Shown here piece after piece: positions 34,421 to 43,692 of a DNA stretch of 64,000 bases (positions within the stretch are counted from its first letter, which is position 1; every line of letters begins with the position of its first letter). Origin of the DNA: an uncultured Halobacteriovorax sp. (GTDB lineage Bacteria; Bdellovibrionota; Bacteriovoracia; Bacteriovoracales; Bacteriovoracaceae); contig CAJXVS010000001.1 of assembly GCA_913061265.1 (NCBI GenBank), forward strand, positions 558,001 to 622,000. The letters are read 5' to 3'. The position numbers and the translations under genes are program-made. The notes beneath the pieces are model-generated. The model saw nothing but the letters and a program-made list of their open reading frames with translations, did not search any database and was not told the DNA's origin.

Positions 34421-35809
34421 CTATTGGTTAATACTAGTTCTTCTTGAGAAGTAATAGATCTGATCAAATATTATTCTATTTAAACTGAAAATACCAACCG
34501 CCTTAATCAAAGCGGCCCTAGGGTTCATCGCTCCCATACAGAGGGTGTTATAAATGTATAAAGAAACAAAGGTGTCTTTAGGAAGAAGCAGAGCTCCATA
34601 GGCTGCATGAAAGGTGAAGCGATCTGATCCGACATTGCCCGTCGCAATAAGATCACCTTTTTGCTCATCATACATCTGCGAGACAATCGAAGTTAAAAGA
34701 AGGTTTTGAATCTCATCATCTTCTAGGTCTTCAGTTGTTAAAGCGTCCCAATTAATTGTGTTACCACTAATAGCTTCAGTAATATTTCCGTCGCCCTTGT
34801 CTTCTATAGCAACACCGCTTTCTTTTAAATTCTTCACCTTTTCAATAAAACTCTCTTTAAATTTTTGATAAAGGTTCTTTTGGTCCATAAACTGGCGGAG
34901 CTTTTCAATCTCGGCCCTGCGGTTAGGATCTTTCATTATGTTCTCTAGCCTCTCTTTAGCATCATCATTAGAGATGCCAAAAAGTGATCCGTAAGCAAAC
35001 ATATCGACAAGCCCTGTTCCTCGGCTAAAAAAGTATTTCTTAAGAGCTAAGGCCACGGGCGAATTTTCAGGATTAGAGACTATCTTTGAGGACACAAGAC
35101 CAACAAGAACTCCTGCCGTTAACTCATAACCTAAACGCCCAATCCACTTTGCGTCGATATCTCTGTCATAGTTTTGATAAGTATAGGCGCCTATTGAAGA
35201 GGCCAGACCAATACCAATAGTGAACTTCTTAAAGGTATTCCCTGCGGCTTTTCTCTCAGGAGTCCATTTCGTTGAGCGGCAGCCATAGGCCAAGCGCTCA
35301 TACTTTTGCATATAGATATCCATCTCTTTAGAGACCTTAACTTTAACTTCTTTACTTGAGAGACCAGGGTTTTCTTCAATGATCTTCTTAGTTAACTTCT
35401 TTCCTTCATTAGATTCTTCTTTAACAATAAGTTTTTGAATCTTCCTATGCCTCTTCATTAAAGATGAAGAGTACTCAGGGTTTGAGATCTCACTGAGCTC
35501 ATCAACAAACTTAAGCCTATTTTTATCGCGGATAATATCTAGGAAATGAAGAAATGAAGTGAATTCTTTCTTGCTTGGCTTTTTCTCTAAAGTAGCTAGT
35601 TTTTTTTCTAAGGCCTTAAGAGTTTCTTCTTTGAGTTCTAACTTAGAAGCTTCTTTCATGGCCCATGAATCAAAACCACTTGGCTTAGATTGAACTTGCC
35701 CGGCTTTAAGAAAACCGCCCATTAGTTCTACACAAGAACTAGCATAGGCCTTTGGCATATTGACCCATAGAACCATGACGATAATGAACCTAGTCATAAC
35801 TGCTAACAT
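34421..35809 (-). CDS. Secreted or membrane protein of unknown function
   Basis: 462 residues with a signal peptide (TRFIIVMVLWVNMPKAYASS), a helical lysine/glutamate-rich first half, two short hydrophobic patches (FTIGIGLASSIGAYTY; LTAGVLVGLVSSKIV) and a final region with AAYGALLLPKDTFVSLYIYN. No catalytic motif or named family recognised. AAGGGG before the ATG at 35809 supports the start. It lies 22 bases before the two-haem protein on the same strand, so the pair plus the BASS transporter form one transcript. Confidence 0.7.
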   Translation of the reverse strand: MLAVMTRFIIVMVLWVNMPKAYASSCVELMGGFLKAGQVQSKPSGFDSWAMKEASKLELKEETLKALEKKLATLEKKPSKKEFTSFLHFLDIIRDKNRLKFVDELSEISNPEYSSSLMKRHRKIQKLIVKEESNEGKKLTKKIIEENPGLSSKEVKVKVSKEMDIYMQKYERLAYGCRSTKWTPERKAAGNTFKKFTIGIGLASSIGAYTYQNYDRDIDAKWIGRLGYELTAGVLVGLVSSKIVSNPENSPVALALKKYFFSRGTGLVDMFAYGSLFGISNDDAKERLENIMKDPNRRAEIEKLRQFMDQKNLYQKFKESFIEKVKNLKESGVAIEDKGDGNITEAISGNTINWDALTTEDLEDDEIQNLLLTSIVSQMYDEQKGDLIATGNVGSDRFTFHAAYGALLLPKDTFVSLYIYNTLCMGAMNPRAALIKAVGIFSLNRIIFDQIYYFSRRTSINQ

Positions 35810-36060
35810 TGAAACCCCTTCCCAAAGATTTAAGGGAATCTATCAGAATCTGAGAAATACCGAAGAGGTTCAGGAATTATTATAGGTACGCGGCGCGTCC
35901 ATACTAAGGAAGAGCTCTTAAAGCCAAGAGACTATCAATAAAAAGTAAGATAACATACTGAAAACACATCCATAACACCACCATTAAACTTACCATTTAA
36001 TTTATTTATAGAAAGAATGACCCTATTATCCTCACCTCAAAGACTTGATAAAATAGTCAG

Positions 36061-36612
36061 ATGAAAACACTCACACTCTTAATGACACTTTTTACAATGA
36101 ACTCTCTTTACGCTGCCGGGGCTAAGGGGAACCTTCAAATATCCCCTCTTTATGGCTTTGAGAGAGTGCAAAAACTCTCCCCTGAAGTTAGGACAAAGAA
36201 TAGAACCTTTGTCGGCGTCAGGTTAGTTTATGGTCCCCCGCTTTTATCTTTTGAATCAGAGGTCACAAGAAGTAACGATACTGAAGAGCTTCCAGCAAGA
36301 AGCCTGGTTGAAGATGAAGAATCATACGCCGCAAAAGTAGGCCTAAGATCAAGTTTTAACCTTGTTCTTTTCCGTTGGTACGTTAGGGCCGGAGGACACG
36401 CTAGAAAAAGCACTTACTCGAGAGTAGAAAATGGAGTTAGCTCTACTAGAGAGCCCGCCATTAATATTAGTCCTTATGCAGGAACTGGTTTTAAGTTTAA
36501 TCTTGCTTCAAACTTTTTCGTAAGCGGCGGGGTGACGGCCATCTTTACAGGAAAACCAAGAGGTAGTGATAGAGACTATCAAACCACCTTTGCTTTTGGC
36601 ATGAGGCTATAG
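36061..36612 (+). CDS. Small outer-membrane beta-barrel protein
   Basis: 183 residues with a signal peptide (MKTLTLLMTLFTMNSLYAAG) and eight or so alternating amphipathic strands (TFVGVRLVYG, YAAKVGLRSSFNLVLFRWYVRAGGHA, FFVSGGVTAIFTG, TTFAFGMRL), an OmpW/OmpA-like size. No closer family. It converges on the next gene, overlapping by 6 bases at the stop. Confidence 0.7.
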   Translation: MKTLTLLMTLFTMNSLYAAGAKGNLQISPLYGFERVQKLSPEVRTKNRTFVGVRLVYGPPLLSFESEVTRSNDTEELPARSLVEDEESYAAKVGLRSSFNLVLFRWYVRAGGHARKSTYSRVENGVSSTREPAINISPYAGTGFKFNLASNFFVSGGVTAIFTGKPRGSDRDYQTTFAFGMRL

Positions 36613-37137
36613 GCTTAAGTACTTACTAAAGCCTTCTCTCTCAGCGATCTCGATAAAGACTTCTTCAAAGTTCTCCTTATCTTTTGCATAATAATGCTGA
36701 AGTTCAGAAGAAATATTAATCGCTCCTAATAAAAGATCAACCTTAATAAACTCAGTCCCTGTTGCCCTTCCAAAATTAAAGATCGCCCAGTTCGGACAGT
36801 CATCTTGGTAGGCCTTATAATCAAATTTTAAATTGGTATAACTTAGAAAGGCAGAGAAGCCTCCCCCTTTCGCCCACTGAAGGACTTGTCTAAGCTCTTC
36901 TTCCGTATGAGGGGGTATATACTCACCTTCTTCCTCTTCAGTAGAGGAGCCGGTTGTATTATAGAGATGAAAACCTTTCGCCATCTTAAACAGATAAGCG
37001 TCGTCTTTTCCTTTTGCCTCTAATTTTAAAAGAAGATTCATCTGATGAGTCTTTAAATCAAACTGAGAAAAGTCGACCTTAGCAAAAGCAGATTTAAAGA
37101 TTAAAAGTGCAAGTAAAGCGATTAGACAATGTTTCAC
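36607..37137 (-). CDS. Secreted protein of unknown function
   Basis: GTG start at 37137 with GGGAG upstream; signal peptide KHCLIALLALLIFKSAFA. 176 residues, with a segment YQDDCPNWAIFNFGRATGTEFIKVDLLLGA. No motif recognised. Confidence 0.65.
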   Translation of the reverse strand: MKHCLIALLALLIFKSAFAKVDFSQFDLKTHQMNLLLKLEAKGKDDAYLFKMAKGFHLYNTTGSSTEEEEGEYIPPHTEEELRQVLQWAKGGGFSAFLSYTNLKFDYKAYQDDCPNWAIFNFGRATGTEFIKVDLLLGAINISSELQHYYAKDKENFEEVFIEIAEREGFSKYLSL

Positions 37138-37250
37138 GTTAGACTCCCTATTGAAGGCAACTTACATTACTTAGTCTCAAGCATTGATAGTTCATTAGAA
37201 TTTACTGAGTTAGGTTCGTCATGGAAGGAGGATTAAGCTCGTGACGGAAA

Positions 37251-38987
37251 TTAGATTTTGTAGTCGTCACAAGCCTTGAGGTCATCTGACTTCTTTAGTT
37301 TCGCCTTACAGCTTAGGAATGAGTACCCTCTTGCAAAAGAGAGGTACTGCTTAATCTTTTTTGATCTTTTCTCGGCTTTAGCTTTATGACAGCCGATGGT
37401 CTCTGCCGTACAGGACTCTGTCTCTTTTTTATAGTTTGCATTGAAGAATTTAAGAGCCTTTTTCTGAGCTTCAGTTCCTGTGCTTGCCATCTTTTTTAAA
37501 CAGCTGTTCACTGTGCTTGTTAATATATCATAAGTAGAACCCGCTCTAGAGCCTAGCCCGTATTTGGCTCCACGTTTATGGAGGCTAATCTTCAGATTGC
37601 CTTTAATTCTTTTTGTTTGAAAGATAGTTTGTTCACGCCTTAAACGGAAGAGATCTTTTACATCAATGAGAATTTTTTTAGAATTAAACCCTGAGGCGCA
37701 AGCTCTGGCTTTTCGAGAAATTTGATCTTCCTCTTCAGACTTTAACTCATCACTAGGAGGATCATAAACTGCTCTACATAAAGTAAGTGCCATTTTTTTA
37801 GCAGCATCGGTGGTTGAGTAAAGATGAGAACTTCTCGCCTTTCCAGGTGATAAAGAACAGCCCTTCTCTTTCATAATATCGGGATGCCCCATTAACTTTG
37901 ATTCTTCCATTGCTAAAGGAGCCATTTTGTCGATTTCGTTTTTATCTTCTTCTATTAACTCATCTAATTTTTGACTAAGCTCACTTGAATCTGGAACTTT
38001 TGATTTATCAACACCAGCAACCGTTGCTAATACCTCTTTATCAACCTCTCCATCAAAGCGAAGCCTAGTTACTACCTTTCGAACAGTTTCAATTTCAGCA
38101 TCTCTTGTAATGTTTAACATCGGAACATATTCCTGACAGATGGGATTGATTTTTTTTGAGGTTTCTTTAGTGTATGATCCATAATTCACTTGATTCTGAT
38201 CACCGCAGCCTGAGATTTGGTTAGTATCATTATAAACTTTCTGAAGAATTGTCTTTCCTTCTTTATAATCAATATTTACTAACTTCACCTCTTGATTTAC
38301 AAGCATATCTAAATGAAGATCACTCATACTTGAACCTTTCTTTTCTTTCATTTTATCAAAAGTATCATGAATAAAATCAGCACCCGCCGAGTTAAAAGCA
38401 CTTGTAGACGTCATCACACAACCAAGCCCCTTAAATACAGAAGTTGAGGCCCCGCTTTTACAAGAGTGATCGAAAATTGCTAGTTTTGGAAACTCACAAC
38501 CAGGATCCCTCCCTTTTTGCTTCTTTAAAATATTCGCAAACTCATCTGCATATATTCTTCGTTTACTATAGGAACCATCTGATGATTTTTTTACGCCATT
38601 AACAGAATGACGAGGAATAGATTTTTTAGTCTTCGGGTCTTTCCCGTTTCTAGAACCATGAGCGACAAAATTAATCATTAGTTGTCTTGGTCTTTCACTA
38701 CATGGCTTTGAATAAACCATCCCTAACCTTTTCTGAACACCTTCCAAAGTAAAAGGTTTTGTATAACTCTTTGTGGCCTTGCCAAATTCTTTGGCCTTTG
38801 TATCATCGCCAAAAAAGCTACTAACTTTATAACCACTTTCAATCAAAGCTTTACGAGCATGAATATTTTGTTCTTTAACAAATTGAGCTCCACCCTCGTG
38901 ATCAGCTCCCATGGTTATGGCCAACTTCTCTTGAGCAAAAACTCCAAATGAAAAAAGAGAGAATATGGTTATGAATATTATTTGCAA
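37251..38987 (-). CDS. Secreted caspase-like (clan CD) cysteine peptidase candidate
   Basis: Signal peptide (IIFITIFSLFSFGVFA). Then a hydrophobic strand ending in a catalytic-type His-Gly (LMINFVAHGSRNG, H110) and, 66 residues on, a strand ending in a catalytic-type Cys (LAIFDHSCKSGAS, C176). This is the diagnostic two-block pattern of clan CD peptidases (caspases, legumains, gingipains). Roughly 300 further residues are helical, lysine-rich, with several cysteines. TTG start at 38987 with GAGG upstream. It overlaps the end of the upstream small secreted protein by 10 bases. Substrate specificity not readable. Confidence 0.7.
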   Translation of the reverse strand: MQIIFITIFSLFSFGVFAQEKLAITMGADHEGGAQFVKEQNIHARKALIESGYKVSSFFGDDTKAKEFGKATKSYTKPFTLEGVQKRLGMVYSKPCSERPRQLMINFVAHGSRNGKDPKTKKSIPRHSVNGVKKSSDGSYSKRRIYADEFANILKKQKGRDPGCEFPKLAIFDHSCKSGASTSVFKGLGCVMTSTSAFNSAGADFIHDTFDKMKEKKGSSMSDLHLDMLVNQEVKLVNIDYKEGKTILQKVYNDTNQISGCGDQNQVNYGSYTKETSKKINPICQEYVPMLNITRDAEIETVRKVVTRLRFDGEVDKEVLATVAGVDKSKVPDSSELSQKLDELIEEDKNEIDKMAPLAMEESKLMGHPDIMKEKGCSLSPGKARSSHLYSTTDAAKKMALTLCRAVYDPPSDELKSEEEDQISRKARACASGFNSKKILIDVKDLFRLRREQTIFQTKRIKGNLKISLHKRGAKYGLGSRAGSTYDILTSTVNSCLKKMASTGTEAQKKALKFFNANYKKETESCTAETIGCHKAKAEKRSKKIKQYLSFARGYSFLSCKAKLKKSDDLKACDDYKI

Positions 38988-39325
38988 GATGCTGCCTCTT
39001 TTAGTTCCATGCCAGCCTTCTTAATTGCGCCGAATTGCTGAATAGGGGTTTTAAGGGCCCGCCCTTTAAAACCATCTTTAAGCTTTAAAAGCTCTATCTC
39101 TACTTTAATATAATAACCACTAAAGTAAGAAAGGTTCTTTCCATTAGATGCAAGTTCTATCACTAATTTCGATAACTTAGACTCTCCAACTAGGAGCTGG
39201 CATACATCAACCTTGTGGCAATAAATCTTGGCAAACGCTTGATATTTCCCGCACTTTAAGGGCCTTTGATCACTATCAAAAGCCAAGAGCGAAGTGGAAT
39301 AGAGAAGTAAAAACAGTAGCTTCAT
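38978..39325 (-). CDS. Small secreted protein, partner of the caspase-like gene
   Basis: Signal peptide (MKLLFLLLYSTSLLAFD) and about 95 mature residues with four cysteines (LKCGKY, IYCHKVDVCQ, ASCK), probably disulfide-bonded. The start is placed at MKLLF; an upstream frame from 39352 is less likely. Overlap of 10 bases with the peptidase suggests a coupled pair, for instance a propeptide-like inhibitor or cofactor, but this is a guess. Confidence 0.6.
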   Translation of the reverse strand: MKLLFLLLYSTSLLAFDSDQRPLKCGKYQAFAKIYCHKVDVCQLLVGESKLSKLVIELASNGKNLSYFSGYYIKVEIELLKLKDGFKGRALKTPIQQFGAIKKAGMELKEAASCK

Positions 39326-39419
39326 AGATGCTTTTCGGAATTCTTGGAACAATCTTGACTCAAATATGTTAATGACCCTTAAGAGTAGGTGGTTTCTCCT
39401 CTGACCGGAAAATTAAAAA

Positions 39420-40463
39420 CTAAGCTTGCCTTTCAGCCTTAGTCTCATAAAAGCCGTGGGAACTTAGATTGTATCTTTTCTTCATCTCGATATAATCATC
39501 CTGCTCTCCCATGGCGATAATGCAATCGCCATTTTCAAAAAGATATTTTCCCCTTGGGGAGAAGACAAATGATTTATCTTGTTTTCTAACCCCTACAATA
39601 ATTAATTTTTCAATAAAAGGACCAATCTCACCAATAGACTTTCCGACGATATCAGACTCTGGTGTTATATGAAGATCACCTAGATGAACTGAGCCTTCAT
39701 TTTGAAACTCTTCTAAGCTCAAGAACTCTTCGACTGCGGGGTTGATTACGCTTTCAGCAACTCTCAATCCACTCATGACAAACGGAAGAACAACTTTATT
39801 AGCTCCGGCTCTAAGAATTCTTTTCTTGGCATTTTGCTCATTAGCTCGAGCAATTATATGTAGTTTAGGATTATAGGAGCGAGCAGCAAGTGTTACATAA
39901 AGCCCATCGGAATCACTATCAATTACTGAGACGAGAACCTTTGCTTTTTTGATAGAAGCCTTTAACAATGTTTCATCATTAGAGGCATCTCCTTCGATAA
40001 AGTTATATTGAGCTTTTTCAAGCATTCGTATGAGATCTTCTCTTTTTTCAATCACAACAAAAGGAACACCTTCAGAACTGAGCTTCTTACAAATGACTTC
40101 CCCCATTCGGCCATAGCCACAGACAATGGTGTGATTCTCAAAGTCGCTTATTTTCTTTTCCATTTTCTCTCTCCGCCTCATTGTGAAGTCTATGCTAAAG
40201 ATATATGTGATTAGTGATGATATCGAAAAAGTAACAATCCCCATTCCTATAAGGAGTAAGAACATGGTGAAGATCTTCCCTCTCATTGAAAGCGGAATAA
40301 CTTCTCCAAAACCGGTTGTGGTTAAAGTGATGACTGTCATATAAACAGCGTCTAGAACCGTATAATCTTCAATAAGGTAATAACCTAGGCTTCCTAGGAA
40401 AACGATAAAAAGGATAAAGAGAATTGTTCCCAATATCTTGAATAAAACAGTATCTTTTTTCAC
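39420..40463 (-). CDS. Two-helix potassium channel with RCK/TrkA gating domain
   Basis: Residues 9-85 are two membrane helices around a pore loop with the filter TTTGFGE (residues 48-54), a variant of TVGYG. From about residue 110 is a TrkA-N Rossmann domain (NHTIVCGYGRMGEVICKKL), then a TrkA-C domain. This is the MthK/Kch layout: potassium passage gated by a bound ligand. Standalone gene. Confidence 0.92.
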   Translation of the reverse strand: MKKDTVLFKILGTILFILFIVFLGSLGYYLIEDYTVLDAVYMTVITLTTTGFGEVIPLSMRGKIFTMFLLLIGMGIVTFSISSLITYIFSIDFTMRRREKMEKKISDFENHTIVCGYGRMGEVICKKLSSEGVPFVVIEKREDLIRMLEKAQYNFIEGDASNDETLLKASIKKAKVLVSVIDSDSDGLYVTLAARSYNPKLHIIARANEQNAKKRILRAGANKVVLPFVMSGLRVAESVINPAVEEFLSLEEFQNEGSVHLGDLHITPESDIVGKSIGEIGPFIEKLIIVGVRKQDKSFVFSPRGKYLFENGDCIIAMGEQDDYIEMKKRYNLSSHGFYETKAERQA

Positions 40464-40548
40464 ACTTACTATTCGGATTAATAGATTAAGAAACTCAATT
40501 TTTAAGGTGATTTCAGAGGGACTGGAAATTAATTCCTTTTACTAAAGA

Positions 40549-40932
40549 CTATCTAGCTTTTAAAGGGATATGTAAGGGTAGCCCTTTTAAGATCTTACGA
40601 ACTTCACTCGCTGAAGGGCGCCAAAGATAGCGTTCTAAATCAACAGCTCCCTTTTCAACAATAACTTTCTCAGACTCTAAGGCGCGTTTTTGTTCAAAGA
40701 AGCCGCTTCCCACTTTTAAAGAAATGCATCCCTTAGCATTAAGCACTCGCTGCCATGGTAGGTCATGTTTAGACGATGATGAACTTAAGATAAAGCTGAC
40801 ATGACGGGCGCAGCCTGGGGCCTTGATAAGATTTGAAATCTCTGAGTAAGTTGAGACATATCCAAGAGGGATCGCTTTTATCAAAGCGATCGATCTTAGA
40901 AAAAGGGCTGTGGGTTTCTTTTGAGTTGTAAT
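40549..40932 (-). CDS. Alkyltransferase-like (MGMT C-terminal domain) protein, non-AUG start
   Basis: Matches the methylguanine-DNA methyltransferase DNA-binding domain: IPLGYVSTYSEISNL, GCARHVSFIL, then PWQRVLNAKGCISLKVGS. The catalytic PCHR cysteine is replaced by PWQR, the mark of alkyltransferase-like (ATL) proteins, which flag lesions for excision repair instead of repairing them. A TTG at 40884 cuts into the conserved N-terminal helix; the family pattern continues upstream through FLRSIALIKA. The best start is an ATT at 40932 preceded by AGGGA. An ATT start is rare, so the end chosen here is provisional. Confidence 0.72.
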   Translation of the reverse strand: MTTQKKPTALFLRSIALIKAIPLGYVSTYSEISNLIKAPGCARHVSFILSSSSSKHDLPWQRVLNAKGCISLKVGSGFFEQKRALESEKVIVEKGAVDLERYLWRPSASEVRKILKGLPLHIPLKAR

Positions 40933-40956
40933 TATAATTCCCTAGATAAACCTGTC

Positions 40957-41598
40957 TTAGAGGCAATCCTGTGTTGGCTGAAGCCTTGATGCAACAGGAA
41001 GTGATCCATATTGGCTATTAGAAATATATCCAAAGATAATATCGCCAGAATTAATTCTTCCGGGGCACTTAACTTTGTTAGGAACATTTAAATCAACGGT
41101 TATAGTACTACCAACTGTTGGCGATCCTTGTTGCATTAAATTATCAATTGAAGCGTCCCCTGTTAAACAAAGAGAAAGAATCATTTGGATATTATTATTT
41201 CCATGATCTCTAATCATGGCCTTATCACCAGTATCAGGATCAATTCCTATATAGGTGGCGAAGACTTCAGAGCCATTAACCGCTGCGGGAACCAATTGAC
41301 CATTTTTATAATCAAAAATTCTTTGAACTGGACTAGCACAGCTATTACTTTCTCCGTTATTAAAACTAAAAGGATTAACAGGACTCATAGCCTCAACAAC
41401 TTTCATATTACTATCTAAAGACTCACCGATTTCTTCTGCATGAGATTCAATTGAAGAGCCACTACAAGTTTCAGATCCGGTGCTTGCTACAGTTCTTGAA
41501 CCAGAATCATTACAAACAATGTTCTTATCATTTTGGTTGAAACTAAAAAGGCTAAAGAAGCCTAAAGTAAAAACAATTCCTAAACGAACACTCATCAT
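40957..41598 (-). CDS. Secreted protein of unknown function
   Basis: 213 residues with an N-terminal signal sequence (MMSVRLGIVFTLGFFSLFSF), six cysteines, and a Ser/Asn-rich first half. The C-terminal half is beta-like (IQMILSLCLTGDAS, STITVDLNVPNKVKCPGRINSGDIIFGYI). GAGGG precedes the ATG. No family recognised. Confidence 0.65.
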   Translation of the reverse strand: MMSVRLGIVFTLGFFSLFSFNQNDKNIVCNDSGSRTVASTGSETCSGSSIESHAEEIGESLDSNMKVVEAMSPVNPFSFNNGESNSCASPVQRIFDYKNGQLVPAAVNGSEVFATYIGIDPDTGDKAMIRDHGNNNIQMILSLCLTGDASIDNLMQQGSPTVGSTITVDLNVPNKVKCPGRINSGDIIFGYISNSQYGSLPVASRLQPTQDCL

Positions 41599-41714
41599 AT
41601 TAATCCCTCTTTTAAAGTTTTATTCTCTTAAGAAGTGCAATCTGAATGCCAATAGATGTATGTAATTCAGGATAGTTAAGCTAAGAGAATCGTCAATTAA
41701 TCTGGTAGTGTTAG

Positions 41715-42488
41715 TTATTTAACAGTGAGGCGAAGTAATAGACTCTTACCTCTAAAGCCAAGAATCAAGCTTTCCCCACGAAAGATCTTTGAATAAGTTT
41801 CTTCCATTTTAAGGGATGTGATCTTTTGATTAACCTGATCTTTGATCTGAAAATTACTCCAAGTCTTAATAAGATTGATGAACTGATCTTGACTCATCTC
41901 AATCTCGTGTTCATAAAGAATCTCTTTAGCTATACTAAGATCAGTCTTCTTAAGGATTTCAGAAGTGGGATAGCCTTCTCTTCTACTAGCGGCGGGGAGG
42001 TACTGATCAAAGAGAGCGTTATGCGCCTCTTGTTCAGAGTCAATCTTTGATATCACTCCGCAAAAGCCATAGGAATCAATATTAAGATAACCATTAGGCT
42101 TTAGAAGACGCTTGGCCTCATTTAAGAACTTCTCTTGCTCTAACCAATGAAAGCCCATAGAGATATTGATTAGATCAAAGCTAGAGTCTTCAAAGGGAAG
42201 CCTCTCTCCAGGGGATTGAATAAACTCTAGGTCATAGTTCTTTCTTGCCTCGGCAAGCATGGTTTTTGAAAGATCACAGCCAATTACTTTCTCGGCTATC
42301 TTTGATAAAGCGAAGGTAGAATGCCCAGTACCGCAAGCCACGTCTAAGGCGCAGGTAATCTCAGTATTTAAGAATTCTTTAATTCTTTGAAAAGGAAGGT
42401 GATGATACATAGGCCGGTAGCTTTGATAACGGCTGGCCTCATCTTTATTTTCAAAGGGATTCTTAACTTCCATCATTGTCTCTATCAT
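41715..42488 (-). CDS. Class I SAM-dependent methyltransferase
   Basis: SAM-binding motif ALDVACGTGHSTFAL, acidic ribose contact GCDLSKTML, motif DLINISMGFHWLE and LKPNGYLNID, as in the Methyltransf_11 group. Substrate unknown. It begins inside the end of ndh (26-base overlap) with AGGA upstream, so it is in the ALDH-gltX-ndh transcript. Confidence 0.88.
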   Translation of the reverse strand: MIETMMEVKNPFENKDEASRYQSYRPMYHHLPFQRIKEFLNTEITCALDVACGTGHSTFALSKIAEKVIGCDLSKTMLAEARKNYDLEFIQSPGERLPFEDSSFDLINISMGFHWLEQEKFLNEAKRLLKPNGYLNIDSYGFCGVISKIDSEQEAHNALFDQYLPAASRREGYPTSEILKKTDLSIAKEILYEHEIEMSQDQFINLIKTWSNFQIKDQVNQKITSLKMEETYSKIFRGESLILGFRGKSLLLRLTVK

Positions 42489-43692
42489 TGATGATCCTGA
42501 CCCCTCTTTTTGAAAAAAGAAAGGTTAAAGTCCACTGAGTGAAGACCACTAGCTTATTTCTAAAGTCGATTAAGAAAAGAATATGAATAAAACTCCATGC
42601 AAGCCAGGCGATCAGACCTGAGATTCTAATGGGTCCCTTTTGGAGCACGGCCTTAAACTTTCCGATAGTGGCCATAGAGCCTTTATCAAAATACTTAAAG
42701 GGCTTCTCTGATCCGCTACGAAGAGACTTCGCGAGGTACCTTCCTTGCTGAGTCGCTACAGGGGCAAGACCAGGAAGAGGCTTTCCTGCATCATCTTTAA
42801 AATGAGCGGCGTCTCCGATGACAAAGATATTCTTATGAGACAAGGTTGAGAGGTTTGGGTTAACCAGGGCCCTTCCAGCATTATCTAATTCAGAATTAAG
42901 TTGAGTTAAAAGAGGAGAGGCCTTATTACCAGCAGCCCAAATAATATTCTTTGTTTCAATGACTTGATCACTAGTTTCTACAGTGTTCTTAGTAATTTTT
43001 TTAACAAATGATTTTAGAAGAACCCTGACACCTAGTTTTTCTAGATCCTTTTGAGCTTTTAAGGAAAGACTTGCTGAGTACATTCCCAAAATCTGAGGAG
43101 CACCTTCTACTAAATAAATGACTGTTTTAGAGGAATCAATATTTCTAAAATCATTAACAAGAGTCTCTTTAGTAATCTCAGCTAAAGCCCCGGCCATTTC
43201 AACGCCGGTTGGCCCTCCGCCTACAACCACAAGATTGATCTCTTCACCATACTTGGCGGTCTTCTCAGCTTCTTCAAAGGTTTTTAAAAGCTGGTTTCTA
43301 ATATTTAAGGCATCCCCTAGAGTCTTTAACCCAGGAGCATGTTCTTCCCATTCAGGGTTAGCAAAGTAACTATGACGGGCGCCTACCGCGAGGATTAAAT
43401 AATCATAATCAAAAGACTTTCCTGATTCAGTTTGAATCTGATTCTTTGCGGGATCAATGTTCTTGATCCCATCCATCAAGACTTTTATGTTTTTATATTT
43501 TGAAACTACTTCTCTAATAGGAACGGCAATGTCTGCTGGAGATAAGGCAGCCGAAGCGACCTGATAAAGAAGAGGCTGAAAAAGATGATGATTTGATTTA
43601 TCAAAGAGGGTCACTTCAAATGAGGAACCTCCCAGACCCTTAGCAGCGCTAAGACCTCCGAAGCCTCCTCCAATGATGATGACCTTCTTCAT
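42463..43692 (-). CDS. ndh: Type II NADH:quinone dehydrogenase
   Basis: FAD loop IIGGGFGGLSAAKGLG, KSNHHLFQPLLYQVA, NADH loop LVVVGGGPTGVEMAGALAEI and VIGDAAHF; C-terminal amphipathic membrane-anchor (SGLIAWLAWSFIHILFLIDFRNKLVV). Feeds electrons from NADH to quinone without proton pumping. ATG follows the gltX stop directly. Confidence 0.92.
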   Translation of the reverse strand: MKKVIIIGGGFGGLSAAKGLGGSSFEVTLFDKSNHHLFQPLLYQVASAALSPADIAVPIREVVSKYKNIKVLMDGIKNIDPAKNQIQTESGKSFDYDYLILAVGARHSYFANPEWEEHAPGLKTLGDALNIRNQLLKTFEEAEKTAKYGEEINLVVVGGGPTGVEMAGALAEITKETLVNDFRNIDSSKTVIYLVEGAPQILGMYSASLSLKAQKDLEKLGVRVLLKSFVKKITKNTVETSDQVIETKNIIWAAGNKASPLLTQLNSELDNAGRALVNPNLSTLSHKNIFVIGDAAHFKDDAGKPLPGLAPVATQQGRYLAKSLRSGSEKPFKYFDKGSMATIGKFKAVLQKGPIRISGLIAWLAWSFIHILFLIDFRNKLVVFTQWTLTFLFSKRGVRIINDRDNDGS

